Below are positions 46,694 through 59,473 of a stretch of 64,000 nt of DNA, one piece after another. Below the pieces are notes generated by a model. That model saw only the letters and a program-made list of their open reading frames with translations, was not told the DNA's origin and searched no databases. The stretch is from Wolfiporia cocos. Taxonomy: Eukaryota; Basidiomycota; Agaricomycetes; Polyporales; Phaeolaceae. The DNA lies in the NCBI GenBank assembly GCA_029448655.1, contig JACCLO010000013.1, positions 1,798,001 to 1,862,000 of the forward strand, given 5' to 3'. How positions within the stretch are numbered: position 1 is the first letter of the stretch; the number at the start of each line of letters is the position of its first letter. The position numbers and the translations under genes were made by a program.

Positions 46694-47406
46694 TGTTACG
46701 AGTCGAATACCCGTTCGTATATTCGAGTCGCGAATATAAATCGTTCTTCGGCACGTGGGCACGCTGGCCGTGTGCAAGGCAAATACTCGTTAGATGCCTT
46801 CACGTCCTAGATGTAGTTTCTAGGAGATCGTTCGATATCCAATACGCGTTAGAGGATATAATCTGTTTGAGTGCGAGTCTGATAGAATATAAGACTCGCC
46901 TAAGTCCGAGAAGTTAATGGACACTTCGAGGACTTAGTCGTCTGGTTGCTCGAGCGAGAAATACTGAGCGTAGTTTCCTACATTTGAGAACGAGTATATG
47001 ACTTCTTGTTTGTACAACAAGGTCGAGCTGGAGAGCTTCGACGGTAAATACATGAGTCTATATACTACGTTAGGTTTTAGGGGTCACGTCCATCCCAGAT
47101 GTCACCGCTACTATCTACGCTATAGTACCAAACATTTGATAAGTATGTAGTGATATATCTGAAACAATAGATAGGGATGATGATGGCGGTTGAACGCCAT
47201 CCGTTAGTTGATTAGATGAGAGAGACGAAACAGGGGCAGAGTTGGATCTGCCAAAAGTGAAACACGCCCTATATGCTAGTACAACTGGGGATGCGCCCAG
47301 TAGAGTCACGAGTAGCCAGGGGGGTTGGTTGCGCAACAAGTCCCTGTATCGTATTCACCCCATGGTGAGTTCTGCCAGCGCTCGAAAAATCGAAATAACC
47401 GTAACA
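46694..47406 (-). mobile_element. Solo LTR of the Ty3 chromovirus family
   Basis: 713 bp, clearly homologous in reverse to the 30727 LTR. It ends TGTTACG and CCGTAACA, with CTTTG duplicated at 46689-46693 and 47407-47411. It keeps AGCTCGACCTT and the CTTGTT/AACAAG hairpin. It is a recombination remnant of an older insertion. Confidence 0.95.
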
Positions 47407-47682
47407 CTTTGGGCGCTTGATATTGTGCGGACTTGCTACTCTAAGGGGGTTATACATGAGTATACCGGTCCGGCTACAGTTGTAGGACCTGCTAGGTATA
47501 TCTACATAGATATGAGTAGATCTACGGTCTCGCACTTTGCTGATGAAGGTCTGTGATCACTGACAACTTGTGTCCCTGAGATGCCCGTGGATGCACCGCG
47601 AGGATACCTGACCCCGCAATGCGACCTGTGTCTACAGTCGACCATTAAAGTGCGAGATAACGGTCAGTAAGCGGTCTTGACG

Positions 47683-48873
47683 TAGTCTCGGTTCCAGACC
47701 TTATACCTGTGGCGCCTGCAGCCCGGACATGTCCGGGCGGAGTGCGAAAAACATATTGCAGGCGCCATTGTACAGTGGCTGCTTGCGATGTGTTTTTCGC
47801 ACTCCGCTCGGGTTCTCCTGAGTGGCAGCAGCCACGTGCAAGGGCTGGGGACTACAGTCATCAACCACTCAATGAGACAACCAAATATTGTACTGCCTCG
47901 GACTTCATGTAGACTTCCTCGTGTGCCAATCAGACTACACCAGAGTATCAGACCCAACCTCCTCCACAATCTGGCATTGAGAGTTCCCTTATCGAAGCCC
48001 CTCTACAGGCAGTGAAATTTGAACAATGGTTGAATGTCCTTATCAACGAACGACCACTCAATGAGACAGTGTCACATCATGCCTGATTAGGCCCAATTAG
48101 GTATATCTCATCAGCTGGTACTATCCCATTGTTGCCTTCCTCCTCACCGCCTCCTTGCTCACTCTCATCTAGATCCTCCAAATCCAACCTCGGCCATAGT
48201 ATTAGCTTCTGCAGAGCTGTGCATTTCAGCTTTGGCCATCATTTGGCTCTTCCCTCGACCCCGGTTTGTTCACTCTCTGCCTTATAAGCTTCAAGTGCCC
48301 ATTTGGAGCTGCTACTTCTGAAGTTCTCCATGTTGGTCTAGCTCATCCAACCATGATGCTCAGCAGCTGGTTTTGGGAGTTTTATGTAATGGCAACATGT
48401 AAAGTCGACATGTATAGTCGACACAGGCTACAGCAACTGCATTGCTAGTTCCATATGGAAGGTGTGATGTGACATCCGGCGCCTGATCAGACTAGCCTCT
48501 GCAACACCTCCAATACTCTTTTTTCGACAATCTCGGTGAATGTGATGGGTCCCGCTATGGTGACGTGGTTGGATGAAAGTTCTTCAAAATAGTAACCTGA
48601 TAGCTGCAACTGTCACTGTATTGCATAATTTCTGTGGAACTAATCTTTCAAAATGGATTTTGTTTTTGAGGGACAGCCAACAATGGTCGGTCTGTCAGAG
48701 ATGCAATATTCGCAATACTTGCTTGGAACTCTAGCAGTAGCTTTTCACAATACATGCAAATGAATGTACAAGAAGTCCGAGGTGCAAATGCGGAAGTGGG
48801 AAGCAGAAATCAAATAACAAGGTCGTTTGTCTCATTGAGTGATCGTGTCTCATTGAGTGATCGATGACTGTAG
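47683..48873. mobile_element. MULE-like foldback MITE, copy 2, with a nested pogo-like element
   Basis: It starts TAGTCTCG, with GTCTTGACG duplicated at 47674-47682 and 48874-48882 (9 bp). The left 170 bp match copy 1 with the LTR and CACTA-like elements absent, so it serves as the empty-site reference. The right terminus is occupied by the 47855-48870 element and a few terminal bases are missing. Confidence 0.85.
47855..48870. mobile_element. pogo/Tc1-like non-autonomous element, 1016 bp
   Basis: Inverted ends CAGTCATC(A/G)A(C/T)CACTCAATGAGACA are flanked by TA on both sides (47853-47854, 48871-48872). The 14-bp CACTCAATGAGACA recurs near 48056 and twice at the right end, as subterminal repeats. 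No transposase frame was recognised inside. Confidence 0.75.
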
Positions 48874-48882
48874 GTCTTGACG

Positions 48883-51564
48883 GTGCCGCTGAGGTTTTCC
48901 GTTTGCGTTCTATGCAGATCGGACGCCAAGAAAGGGCTATTTTCATGCATACTGCTCCCGCAAACACTTTCACTCATCTCGAGCCTCAGGGCTATGGCTT
49001 CACGGCACTCACAGATGTACGGTCCGCGCGTCTCACAGCCTCGCTACTTGACATCGAGCGCTCCAAAGAGTACGGAAACTTACGTTCTGAGAGATGCTTG
49101 GATGAGAACGCCCGCTAGAATTATCGTCGGCGGCATACGAATGACAACTGTAGGAATCCACAAAGAAGGTGGAGTGGGTAGGCATACCAGCCCCGCTATG
49201 TGATCTCAGACCTGTATTCCTTTGAGAAAAGATGCGAAGGCTGTGGCCGTTGGATGAGCGGCTCAACATAGGAGATCCATCCGGCCCATATGCGCGGGCG
49301 GCCGCAGCAAGCGTCGGAATGTGGGCGTTTGCGACAGCTTGTGAGTTGCGGCGGAGATAGCAATGTTGCTGGCAGAGCGTCACAGAGTGGCCTTGGATGG
49401 GCTAATAGCTGTAATAGCAAAGCAGGTACCAGAACCTCGCACTGTATTCGTTGCAAGACAAGGCAGAGACGTCGGATTGGGAGCGAACGGAACGGGTGCA
49501 GAAGATTGACGCGTACGACATCGATTGGCGACTAATGCATTGTATGTCAGGATGGTTGTCGTGGAGCGACGTCGTGCTGGCGTGAAAGGTAGGGAATAAG
49601 CAGGGCAGGTCTGCGGCAGTAGCAACAGGGACAGCGCACGCGGCACGCAGCTCGACGCTCGGAGTCAGGTACTCGACGCCAGTCACCTGAGGTGCCGCTG
49701 CGCATATCGCCCATGACGTCGACGCCGAAGCCTCGGGGTGACGACGTCGCCGTCTATGCGACGATCGACGCTGAGAAAAGTTCGGAAGCTTGCTGCTTTG
49801 GGCGAGAAGGCGCGTTCGGTCACGGCACGTGCGGGCGGCATCTGCATCTGTCACCCGCCACGCACGTTCTCTCGTTCGTCCTAATCGCAATCCCCGGCTC
49901 TCAACGTGAATCTGGCAGCGGTCCTCTGCCGTGATTCAACCACGTCTGTTGCGCTATCAGATCTCCATGTACTTCTGAGTCTCATGCAACTCCGCTCGGG
50001 CTCCTCTGCACTCCCCTGCTGCGTCGCGCGACGTATGCGAAGATCCTTCACTGCATTGCTTAAGCAACGCCACCGATGTTAAAATTGCACACGCCGAGCC
50101 GGGCAAGCGGTGAGGTGATCTTGAGACGCGACCTCAATGGACAGAGACCAAGGTATGTGGTTTTGGTTACCAACCGGCGAGGCGACTGTGTGCCCGCCAT
50201 ACTGCTTATATACATGTGCAGGGGCCACGCGGAAACGGTACACCCAACGCATCGGCCTCCCCCCACCCCGTATCTCAAAATCGACACCGCCCCCTCGCAC
50301 CGTAACGCCGCCTGTCGCACAGCGACAACACGCTACTTCCAACAACTGGGGCATACGCAACACCACTGCATGCCATACGTAGCGCGGCGTGATTAGAATG
50401 GTACAGTATACCTCGTGGCAGCCACGTTTCGGCGCACCCCACAAGACTTATCGTAGTCATTTATGGCGCTTCATCCTCAGAATCAATCCACTCCTCATGC
50501 ACCCCCCACTTCAAACATCCCCCTTGCATGTGAATTATGATCCGGGTGTCCATTCTCTCCTCAGACACTCCTCCATGCTCCACTGTCAGCTCTACAATTC
50601 TGGATCGTGCGAGGTTAATCCCATAGTGCTTTCACCGTTTGCTCACGAGTATCGCATACACTGAAGTGATCAAACACGACAGAATGCCACACTTGTCCTA
50701 GCGCATCGTAAGTCATTGCTGTTCCTGCTGGCGTACCTCTATTGGTGGCTCTGTGCATCTATGGCTACGGGATTGAGATAACGCTCAATCAAGCGAGTAT
50801 GCGCTAATTTCGTAATCTGATGAGAAGACTCAGGCCTAAGAGACGGACCACCGGGCACATAACATGGGAGTATGCGACACTTGTAGCGCTGGCGTAGTGG
50901 GAGAAATTTATCGTCGTGCATACCCACCTGAATGTTTCCCTTCTCACCCATTATCGTACATGAATATTTGAATGGCAGAGCGATGTGTGCGCCGTAGTAC
51001 ACTTAACAATCCAATGCCATTTCTAATGTGACGTGCTGGAGCTCGCCGCAGTAATACCAAAAGTGCGACTGACAGAATGATCTCTGGAACATTGTATCAG
51101 GGTACGCAGAGATGCGCCGCTCCCACGCCATCAAGCCGAACAGCTCCGTGTTATGATGGGATTAGTGATCGACCATTTCCATTTGAAGCAGACATGACAA
51201 TCAGTAAGTGGACGTTTGAGATGGTGTGGCTGATATTTGCCGTTCCATTCGACCAAGTAATCTATTTGACGCATATTGACTCTGCAAACACGACCGTCGC
51301 GCGTGCATCGAGCCACACAAGTATAAGCCGGTTTCGTGTGGTCTCAGCGTCTCTCGAAATCAAACCTTCTGCGGTTAACATTGAGCGCCGTACCAGCACG
51401 GGAACCTACGTGCTGGGAGGCGCCTGGAACTCCAGGGCCCATAATCTGTGCTCGCTTCGTCCCTTGTCTCCACTTTCAGGTACAGCGAACCCTCCCCATC
51501 CGCTCAGCTAGTCTTCGTCGTCGAACAGAACCTGTTACTCACACATTAGATTGACGTTGCAGAA
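48883..51564. other. Region upstream of NLR-C, no recognised gene
   Basis: CpG-rich DNA with several 80-160 codon ORFs on both strands (for example 49402-49890 minus, 50076-50396 plus). None shows a known motif and the overlapping frames suggest chance. The last 200 bp (about 51370-51564) should hold the NLR-C promoter and 5' UTR. Confidence 0.4.
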
Positions 51565-54500
51565 ATGGATATTGCAGAGTGCAGCAGAGAACGCGAGGAG
51601 CGTCAAGCTCCAGCGGGTGACGGGGTTCGGCCGTCGCAGGCTGCGACGCCTACAGTCCCAACAATCGTTATGCATCCGAGCGAGGCTCCCGAGGCTCGCG
51701 GACGTCCGGTTTCTAGATTTGGCAGGATGTTCAGCCGTCGCAGTCACAGCAACGGAGATTCTGATACGATGTTGAACACCGCTTCGATATCTTCCTCTCT
51801 TGCCGTTGACAACGCTTCATCCTCTTGGCGCTCGTCGTCCGCACTGACATCTAGGTTCCACCGGGACAAGGGTAACAAGAGCCCTACTCCTAGTGATGTA
51901 TCTAGCGCGTTTTCTGCCAAAGCGAAGACGAAAGTCTTCAGTGATCAGAATTTGGACGTCGCGTTAACAATAGCTCGAGACGTGGTGAAAGGCCTGGGCG
52001 CATGCGCATCGCTCATCCCTAGCGCTCCAGGGCTTGACATTGTCATGAAAGGTCTGGAACGCGTGCTCGATGGAGTAGTGGTACGTCATTCCGTCATCGG
52101 TGGCGCAGCTAGACCATATCTCCTTTACTTATTGCATACTAACCGTTCTGCAGGAGGCCAGGGGAAATACGAAAGAGGTGAAGGAAGTAGCAGGAAGCAT
52201 CAAGCAACTCGTCGATGCTGTCAAGTCGGCATATGAGCTGGTCAGTGGACGTAAGCTTCATGTGGAGTCAGTCCCAGCATCGGAGAACATGTCTACGGAG
52301 GGCCTGTCTACCGGTCCAGCGGAAACATTGACAGCCGTGGAAGCAACGCGAACCAGCGAAGCCTCATACGACACTGATGCTTTGCAACAGGCGATTTCAC
52401 AACTGGTCGTGTAAGGCAGCAGTGATATCGCATATCTGGATGCTCACGGTGACGATCTAGGGCATTGAATGATATATCAGAGGAATCCAATACAATCATA
52501 AAGACCAACATGTTTACACAAGTACTCCGCAGCGAGCACAATGCATCAAAGCTTAGCAGCATAAGGCAAAAAATCAGCGACGCACGTATGAATTCTCAGG
52601 TGATTATAGCGAAAATATCAGGGGATGAACAGTGGTTGCTCACCAGATGCTGTAGACATGTGCAATTGTGAGGGTTATGTATGTTGTGGAACGGATAGAG
52701 ACAACGGTAAATGCCATTGATTCGACCACCAGAAAGGCTGAAGAGGTGGGTAAATTGTAAGATCTATTAGCTGACTATCCGACGCTCATGAACGCCACGC
52801 TTTGCGTCTCCACAGAGGCTCATCTCGATTACTGGTGGAGTTGGTCAGCTGGGATCCCAAATTGAGTCAATTGATACCGGAGTTGTCAAGACTGCCGAGG
52901 CAGTTCATTCTGTTGATCAAAAACTGGATGAAGTGCGTTACTCTACTCGTGGATCATTCTTGCGCTGACGAAGTATATGGGATCGTATATCCAGTGGATT
53001 ATGGACGAAGGTTGTATCACATTTTCACCATGTCGCAAACTACTATAACTGATCATGATTCGCTATATCGCATCATCAGAGTCAAAAGTGCTTCTGAATA
53101 AGCTTTCTCACCGGGACCAAGCAGAGTATGGCTCGCCCATCAATGTGGCAAAGAGCGGATACCTTCCAGGAACTCGTGCAGAGGTACTTAAAACGTTGGA
53201 GGATTGGGCGACAGATGAGGGACAGCAGGCTTCTATCTTTATCCTGAGCGGTGCCGCAGGGACCGGAAAGTCGACGATCGCACACGAGCTCGCAAGGCGA
53301 CTGGACAGGAAGCGCCGTCTGGGCGCATCATTCTTCTTCGTGCGCGGAGATGCCGATCTTAGCTGCATATCCTACGTCTTCCCCACGATTGCATATCAAC
53401 TGGCTCGGTCTCAACCGCATATGCGTTCCAATATCATTGGTGCATGCCGCAATCCATCCTTTCGCACACAGGACCACGACGTCGAGCATCAGCTAGACCA
53501 CGGTATTATCATTCCTCTGAAATCTGTATCAGAGCATCCCTATCCAGTGGTGGTCATTGTCGACGCGCTGGACGAATGCACGGACCCCGAGCTGGAGCGA
53601 ATTCCTAGGATGCTACATTTACTTGCCAATGGGCTGCGCTCGCTCGCGTACCCCTTGCGTGTCTTACTTACGACGCGTCCCGAGCTGCACATCGAAAGGG
53701 CCTTCGAAACACTCGAGTTCGCTCGGAGCGCAAAGCCGTACAGGCTGCATGCTATTTCGCGCACGATCGTTGATGAAGATATCAGACATTTCTTCTCCGA
53801 GAAGTTATTGCCCTTGTCACAATTCAACGAGGTTCTGACGTTGCGACCCACTGTGATTGATGACCTGACCAGATCCGCGGATGGATTATTCATCTATGCA
53901 TCAACCGTGATTAGGAGCATCCGCGAGGAATCACAGTCCAAGCGCATCGCGAAGCTCACAAACGACTTGCTGTCTGCTGATAAGCAGGTTACGTTAACCG
54001 AACTGGACAATCTCTACCTGGCCGTTCTGGCCGCGGCGCTTCCATCGTCGTTTCTGAAGCGGAGGAAGGGCGACCATTCTCTAGCTCTAGCCGTCTTAGG
54101 TGCAATTGCATTACTTCAGGATCATCTCAACGAGTCTAGTATGCGATCCCTTCTTAATATACCTCAAGAAGACATCGAATTCATACTATCTAGACTCGGT
54201 TCTGTGATTTTATACAGCCCAGGAACCGGCCAACCTATACGGCCACTGCATGCTAGCTTTCCCCAGTTCCTCATTGATCCATCGCGATGCATCAACCCTG
54301 ATTACTGCATCTCAGAAAAGGAGTGCCATGGACAAATGGCGGCTGCTTGTCTCGCGGTTCTCACTGCTCCTCACAGCCTGCGCAGGAATATCCTGCAGTT
54401 AGATAATCCCTTGACAACTAAGGACTTTGTCGACGAACTACACAAGCGCATCGAGGACAATATACCTATCTATGTGCAGTACGCTTCCAGACACTGGGCA

Positions 54501-56678
54501 ACTCATCTATGTAGTTGCGAGCCCAATGAAGAGCTTACGAGGATGGTGAAGAACTTTGGCCAAACCCAGTTACTGCATTGGCTGGAGGTGTTGAGCATCC
54601 TCGGGCGGCTTAACACAGCCGCATATGTCTTGCCTGGTGTGTGTGCTTGGTGTGAGGTGAGTGGGGAACCTGGGTTCAATCTGCTCGTCAAAGGTACCGA
54701 CGCTGATGTTTTCATTCGACACAGCGCTCTCAAGATCCATCTGCTTCTGCACTATTCAACGACGCCTATCGATTCTCCCTTGAATACTTCACCGAAATTG
54801 CTGGATGCCCAGGGTCCGTCTATCACTGCCTTCTATTTGTACCAGATTGCGAGATCTACCGGACATATGGGGATGAGATGTCGCCCGTTTCCCTCCTCTC
54901 CCCTCGGCGTCAACAATGGGATGCGTGCCTCCGTGTGATAGGAGATCATACACATTGGGTGAGAAGTGTGACATTCTCACCAAATGGTCGATGGATTGCA
55001 TCTGCATCCCATGACAACACGGTCCGAATGTTTGATGCAGTGTCGGGCACCACCCTGAACACCATGCGCGGTCATACGAGCTGGGTGGTGTCAGTAGCCG
55101 CCTCTCCTGATAGCCAGTTCGCTGCTTCCGGCTCATATAACGGCGAAGTCGGCATATGGAGCACGGCGTCGGGAGCTCTAACCAAAGTGTTGCGGCCTCC
55201 GGAGGATGCTATACACATTAAGGAAGTCGTGTGTGTTGCATACTCACCGGATGGGCGTACTGTTGTCACCGGTTCACGCCTCGAGATCAAGCGCGTCGTT
55301 GCTGCAGCGTCGGAAATGGGTTCCAGCGCGGATGCGAAGCAACGGACTTTGACACTCACTCAGATAATGCTGCATATATGGGATCCAGACACTGGTGCAT
55401 GTTTACAATCAACAATCGTGGGTGGTGATCCCACCTATGTACGCTCCGTGGTGTACTCGCCAGACGGTGCTCGCATTGTCACAGCATCCAGAGATGGACT
55501 CCTCCGGACATGGGATTCACAAACTCTTGTTTGCAAAGCTACATACAATGGCCACACAAATCAGGTGCAGTCCGTCGTCTTCTTTCCGGACGGAGCAAAG
55601 CTCGTCTCCGGCTCCTGGGACAAGACGATCCGCATCTGGGATGCAACATCAGCACAGTGCACACAAATGTTAGAAGGTCACGCCAATAAAGTCATGTCGG
55701 TTGCGATTTCCTCCAAAGGTGACCTCATTGCCTCAGGGTCGGAAGATTACACCATCCGCTTGTGGAATGCACAATCAGGGGAGGCCCTTGCCACCATTGA
55801 GGGACACACCAAGGAGATATGGTCTGTTGGGTTCTCACCGGAAGGTAACCATCTTGCATCCGGCTCACAAGATAAAACTGTCCGTGTATGGGACCTCCAA
55901 GCCATTCCAAAGCAGTCCAGCTTACAGTTGATGGGGCATGTGACCTCAGTCTTTTGCATGTCATTCTCCCATAATGGAGCACAGCTGGCCACAGGTGATG
56001 GGAAAGGGAACATCATTATCTGGTGCAGCAACAATCAGGGGGCAAACAAAGGGTCATCTGATACATGCCATGGGGCCTCAAATCCTCAGTCATCCAACAG
56101 GGCAATGGCCACTAACAATGCAGGATGGGTGGGGCATTCTCTTAAGTGGGCAGGTAGTGTTGCTCGCACAGTGGCATTCTCACCAGATGGCATGATGTTG
56201 GCAGCCAGTGGTCATACCACTATAGGGATCTGGTCAGTTGCCAGCCATGTGCTCATCCAAGAGATCCAACTCACCTTGAAAGATTATGGATGGATCAACC
56301 ACCTTGAGTTCTCTCTGGACAGCAGCTGGCTGTATGCATTTGCATGGGGTACCAGTCCCATGATTTGGTCATGCAAAAACTGGGAGGCTCTGAACTTTGC
56401 AGCAAATCACTGGGCTGTTTCACCAGCAAGGCATGAGCTATACCTGTATGAGGACAATGGATGGGTCATGGACAGAGAGACACAGAGGAGACTTTGCTGG
56501 ATCTCTAAGGTAAGAAGGTCTAGTCAACACTGGCAGGCACAGGCATGCCACAAAGCAATGTATGCATGTGGATCAGATTCAGGCATAGTCACCATTCTTG
56601 ATCTATCACATTTGTTTGCACATGCATGTGAGTACTTCCAAGTTCAAACATTGTATATATACTCACATAGATTCAGGA
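51565..56678 (+). CDS. NLR-C: intact NACHT-WD40 STAND protein
   Basis: Eight exons: 51565-52080, 52154-52410, 52461-52599, 52656-52745, 52816-52932, 53082-54656, 54725-56627 and a 2-nt end at 56677-56678 that completes TGA; about 1532 aa. If the last intron is retained, the frame ends at 56812. Introns are GT-AG, 49-149 bp; exons 2, 3 and 5 equal those of NLR-B in length. Residues 1-175 are Ser-rich then helical. Exons 2-5 continue a helical domain (possibly HeLo/MLKL-like, inference). NACHT: Walker A GAAGTGKST at about 53263, Walker B VVIVDALDEC at about 53551. About eleven WD40 repeats begin at about 54920 (GH...WD spacing clear). The 54657-54724 intron lies in the linker, where NLR-B also has one. 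No stop or frameshift was found. Probable cytosolic non-self or damage sensor; ligand unknown. From about 55930 onward CpG is nearly absent. Confidence 0.87.
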
Positions 56679-57681
56679 TCACAACCTCTCCAGTCAAGGC
56701 TCCAACTAAATACAATATGTATATGAATTTTTGTATTTACACAGTATATGGTATATACCCAGTATATACTTTGTATTTACACAGTTTATACAGTTGTAAG
56801 ACACTATATTAAGCCCTCAACAGCCCCTTCTGAATGCAATGCTTAGTGCACATTGCCTTAGAGATTTTATTAGCTTTGAGAGAGCTTTGCATGTCACTAC
56901 AGAAGTTGACCATGTTCATCATGGCAATCCTCTAAACAATATGTCAAACCAGTGGTTGGATGTTTTCAAAAGATTCCCTTTATTGACACTTTTCAGGACT
57001 CCGTACAGCTTATCTTATTAAATTCCCTTAGTATGTGACACAGAACCTAAGGCTCACCTATCTAGCCTTTGGGCTAGAGCACATAGGGGAGAAACTAAGC
57101 ACTAAAGCAGACTAGTAATTAGAGGATAAGCCATGGACTCCTGGAGGCTCCCCCTAAGGTTGAGAGATGAAGAACTCTGGAGGAGTGCTACAGTCAAACT
57201 GCCAGCTTATATGCATGCAAATGCAGCAGCCTATCTGAACCTACCCTAAACTAAGTGGTCTGTGCATATCCTGAAGTAGTGCACCAACAATCACATGTCT
57301 CAAGCTGGTGATGGTGCCATTTACTGGTCCAATAGGAACACATGTATTTCTACTGACTTGACTATGTAGATCTGAGTCATACTCAGACTTAGGCCAAATT
57401 GCATAATACCCATCTCATGATCCCTGACCCAACCTAGTACCACTTATCTATGTTTTCCATACCCAGGCAAAGGCCAAGTGGCTTAGTTTGGCATTGTGGC
57501 AGTAGTCCTGTGACTTAGAAGAGGTCATGAGTACTTTTCCATGGTCACATGACAAATTGCCAATAGATAGGCTCTTACATAAGCTACCCAATGGTGCCTT
57601 TAGTGCCCATATATCTTGCCTCATTGAGGAGATATTTGTGAAATAAAATCCTAAATGTGAGTTTTTGTAACAATATGCTTT
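56679..57681. other. CpG-free degenerate repeat DNA downstream of NLR-C
   Basis: No gene. It begins with the family 3' flank (AAGGCTCCAAC shared with 11525). TGACACAG near 57036 and GTCCTGTGAC near 57510 suggest another decayed LTR-like unit, without confirmed ends. Confidence 0.45.
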
Positions 57682-57774
57682 TGTTATGGTTATTTAATTC
57701 TTCACTGCAGAACTTGCCATTGTTCAGGTATGATACAGGGACTTGTTGTGCAACCAACTTCCCTGGAGACTTGT
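57682..57774 (+). mobile_element. Left piece of a decayed Ty3-family LTR
   Basis: It starts TGTTATGG and aligns with the first ~95 bp of the intact LTR (for example GATACAGGGACTTGTTG). It continues at 62444 after a 4.67-kb nest of insertions. Differences are mainly CG to CA/TG. Confidence 0.8.
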
Positions 57775-58802
57775 TGTCACAATCCTAAGTTTTTGTGATG
57801 TCTCAAGCTGCAGGCACATAGTAAAAAGGCTGGCTAGAAGAATAGAAATCCCAGTCTAGCATGCATAGTTTGTACAGCAAGAGTAGGAAAGTAGGGACAC
57901 ACCCCATAGTCCATATGTTAAGTCTCAGAAGTAACCCTTAGACTTCTAGTCTTATATATACATGAGATAACATGTACACTACTTGTAGGTAAGACCACCC
58001 TAAACTAGGGTGGTCTGTGTATCACAGACTGACTTGGCATACCCTTAACACCCTAGTACTGTGCTACTAAGGGTATCCCTAAGAGGTTGCTATGCAGCAG
58101 GGGCACACTCAGAGGGAAAGGGAGAGGCACAGAAGTAAGACTGAGGGGACACACCCCCACAATGAGAATAACGAGTCTGGGGAGTAAGCCCCAGGTGTCA
58201 TAGCTTGTATGTACAGCAAGAGAAGGTACTACCATAGTAAGGCTGCCCTAAAGATAGGGCCTGTGCATTGATACTAGTATAGCCACTGGGCCATGTGGCC
58301 CTGTACCTAAATGCTAAGCTACTAACCATGTGGCCTAAGAGTAGGCAGGTATGTGATAAGGTATACTACTGCTATCTAACATGTCATGTGACCATATGGA
58401 CACAAGTCCCTTGGTTTGAGATGGACGTATGCCAAAATATGACACAGATGGGTCAACATACATCCCCTATGGGAGACCCAGGAGAATCTGTGACACTGCA
58501 TATAGAACTATCTTTAGTCCATTTGATATTTAGAATGTCCTTAGTAATGATATAGAATGTTATAGAAGGCTTTATCAGGTTATAGAGCCTTATAGAATGT
58601 CTTTGTAATAGAATGGGATGTCATAGAATGCTTTATAATGGAATGTCATATGAAATAGTAAGCGGCCCTAGAGGCCACTTCTTGTATGTTGACACAAAAT
58701 GTACCCCCTAACCTCTGGTGTCAGCCTAGATACCTAGTTAAGGGTAATCCATATATGGCAAGGTTAGAGTCCCCCAGTCAAGTGCAACATATATGGTAGA
58801 GG

Positions 58803-59226
58803 TGACACAAACTTACTGTGCTGTGCCTACTATATTAATGCTAATGGCGTTAAGGGGGTTTCATGCCCTAGCTGCAAGTTGTAGGGTAGACTGCTACACC
58901 ATCAGACTAGCAGACAAAGGGTTAAAGCAGTAGAGCTTGAGGGGAACTGCCCCCAGCATACAATAATGAGTCTGAGGAGTAACCCTCAGATAATGTGCAC
59001 TATATACATGAGGATGCATCAAGACCTACACGCTGGCCCTAAAGGCCAGGTCCTAGTGTAAGTACAAGGTCATGTGCTATGTACTGCAAGCGTACATCCA
59101 TGTGACCACACTGCAGGTGGGCACCTATACTACAACTAAATACTAGCCTAACAAGTCATGTGATGTATACTGTAGAGCCCTTGGTTCAATCCTGAGGGGG
59201 GGTACCTAATCCCAAAAACTGTGACA
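58803..59226 (-). mobile_element. TGTCACA-type solo LTR-like unit, reverse
   Basis: It begins TGACACAAAC and ends AACTGTGACA, with AGAGG duplicated at 58798-58802 and 59227-59231; 424 bp. Reverse palindrome TCTGAGG...CCTCAGA near 58970-58990. B-box-like GGTTCAATCC near 59182. Confidence 0.8.
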
Positions 59227-59473
59227 AGAGGTCACACATGACAGATAGAGACATAAGGGCACATACACCAGTGTGTCAGTGTATGGCTGAGGTGCATAGT
59301 TCTGAGGAGTACCTCAGAACACATAGAGCCTATATACATGATGGTCACTACACTATAGGTACTAGGACCCACCCTAGAGGCAGGGTCCATGCGGCATATA
59401 TGTCATGTTTATATGTAAGCATAATCATGTAATGTCTAAATACCGGGCCGGGGCACTAGTACTACATGCATAT

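Noticed and set aside
49402..49890. 162-codon minus-strand ORF upstream of NLR-C as a gene
   Set aside because: No domain; equally long frames overlap on both strands in CpG-rich DNA.
54656..54880. Frameshift in NLR-C between the NACHT and WD40 frames
   Set aside because: A 68-bp GT-AG intron (54657-54724) joins the frames in phase, and NLR-B has an intron at the same place.
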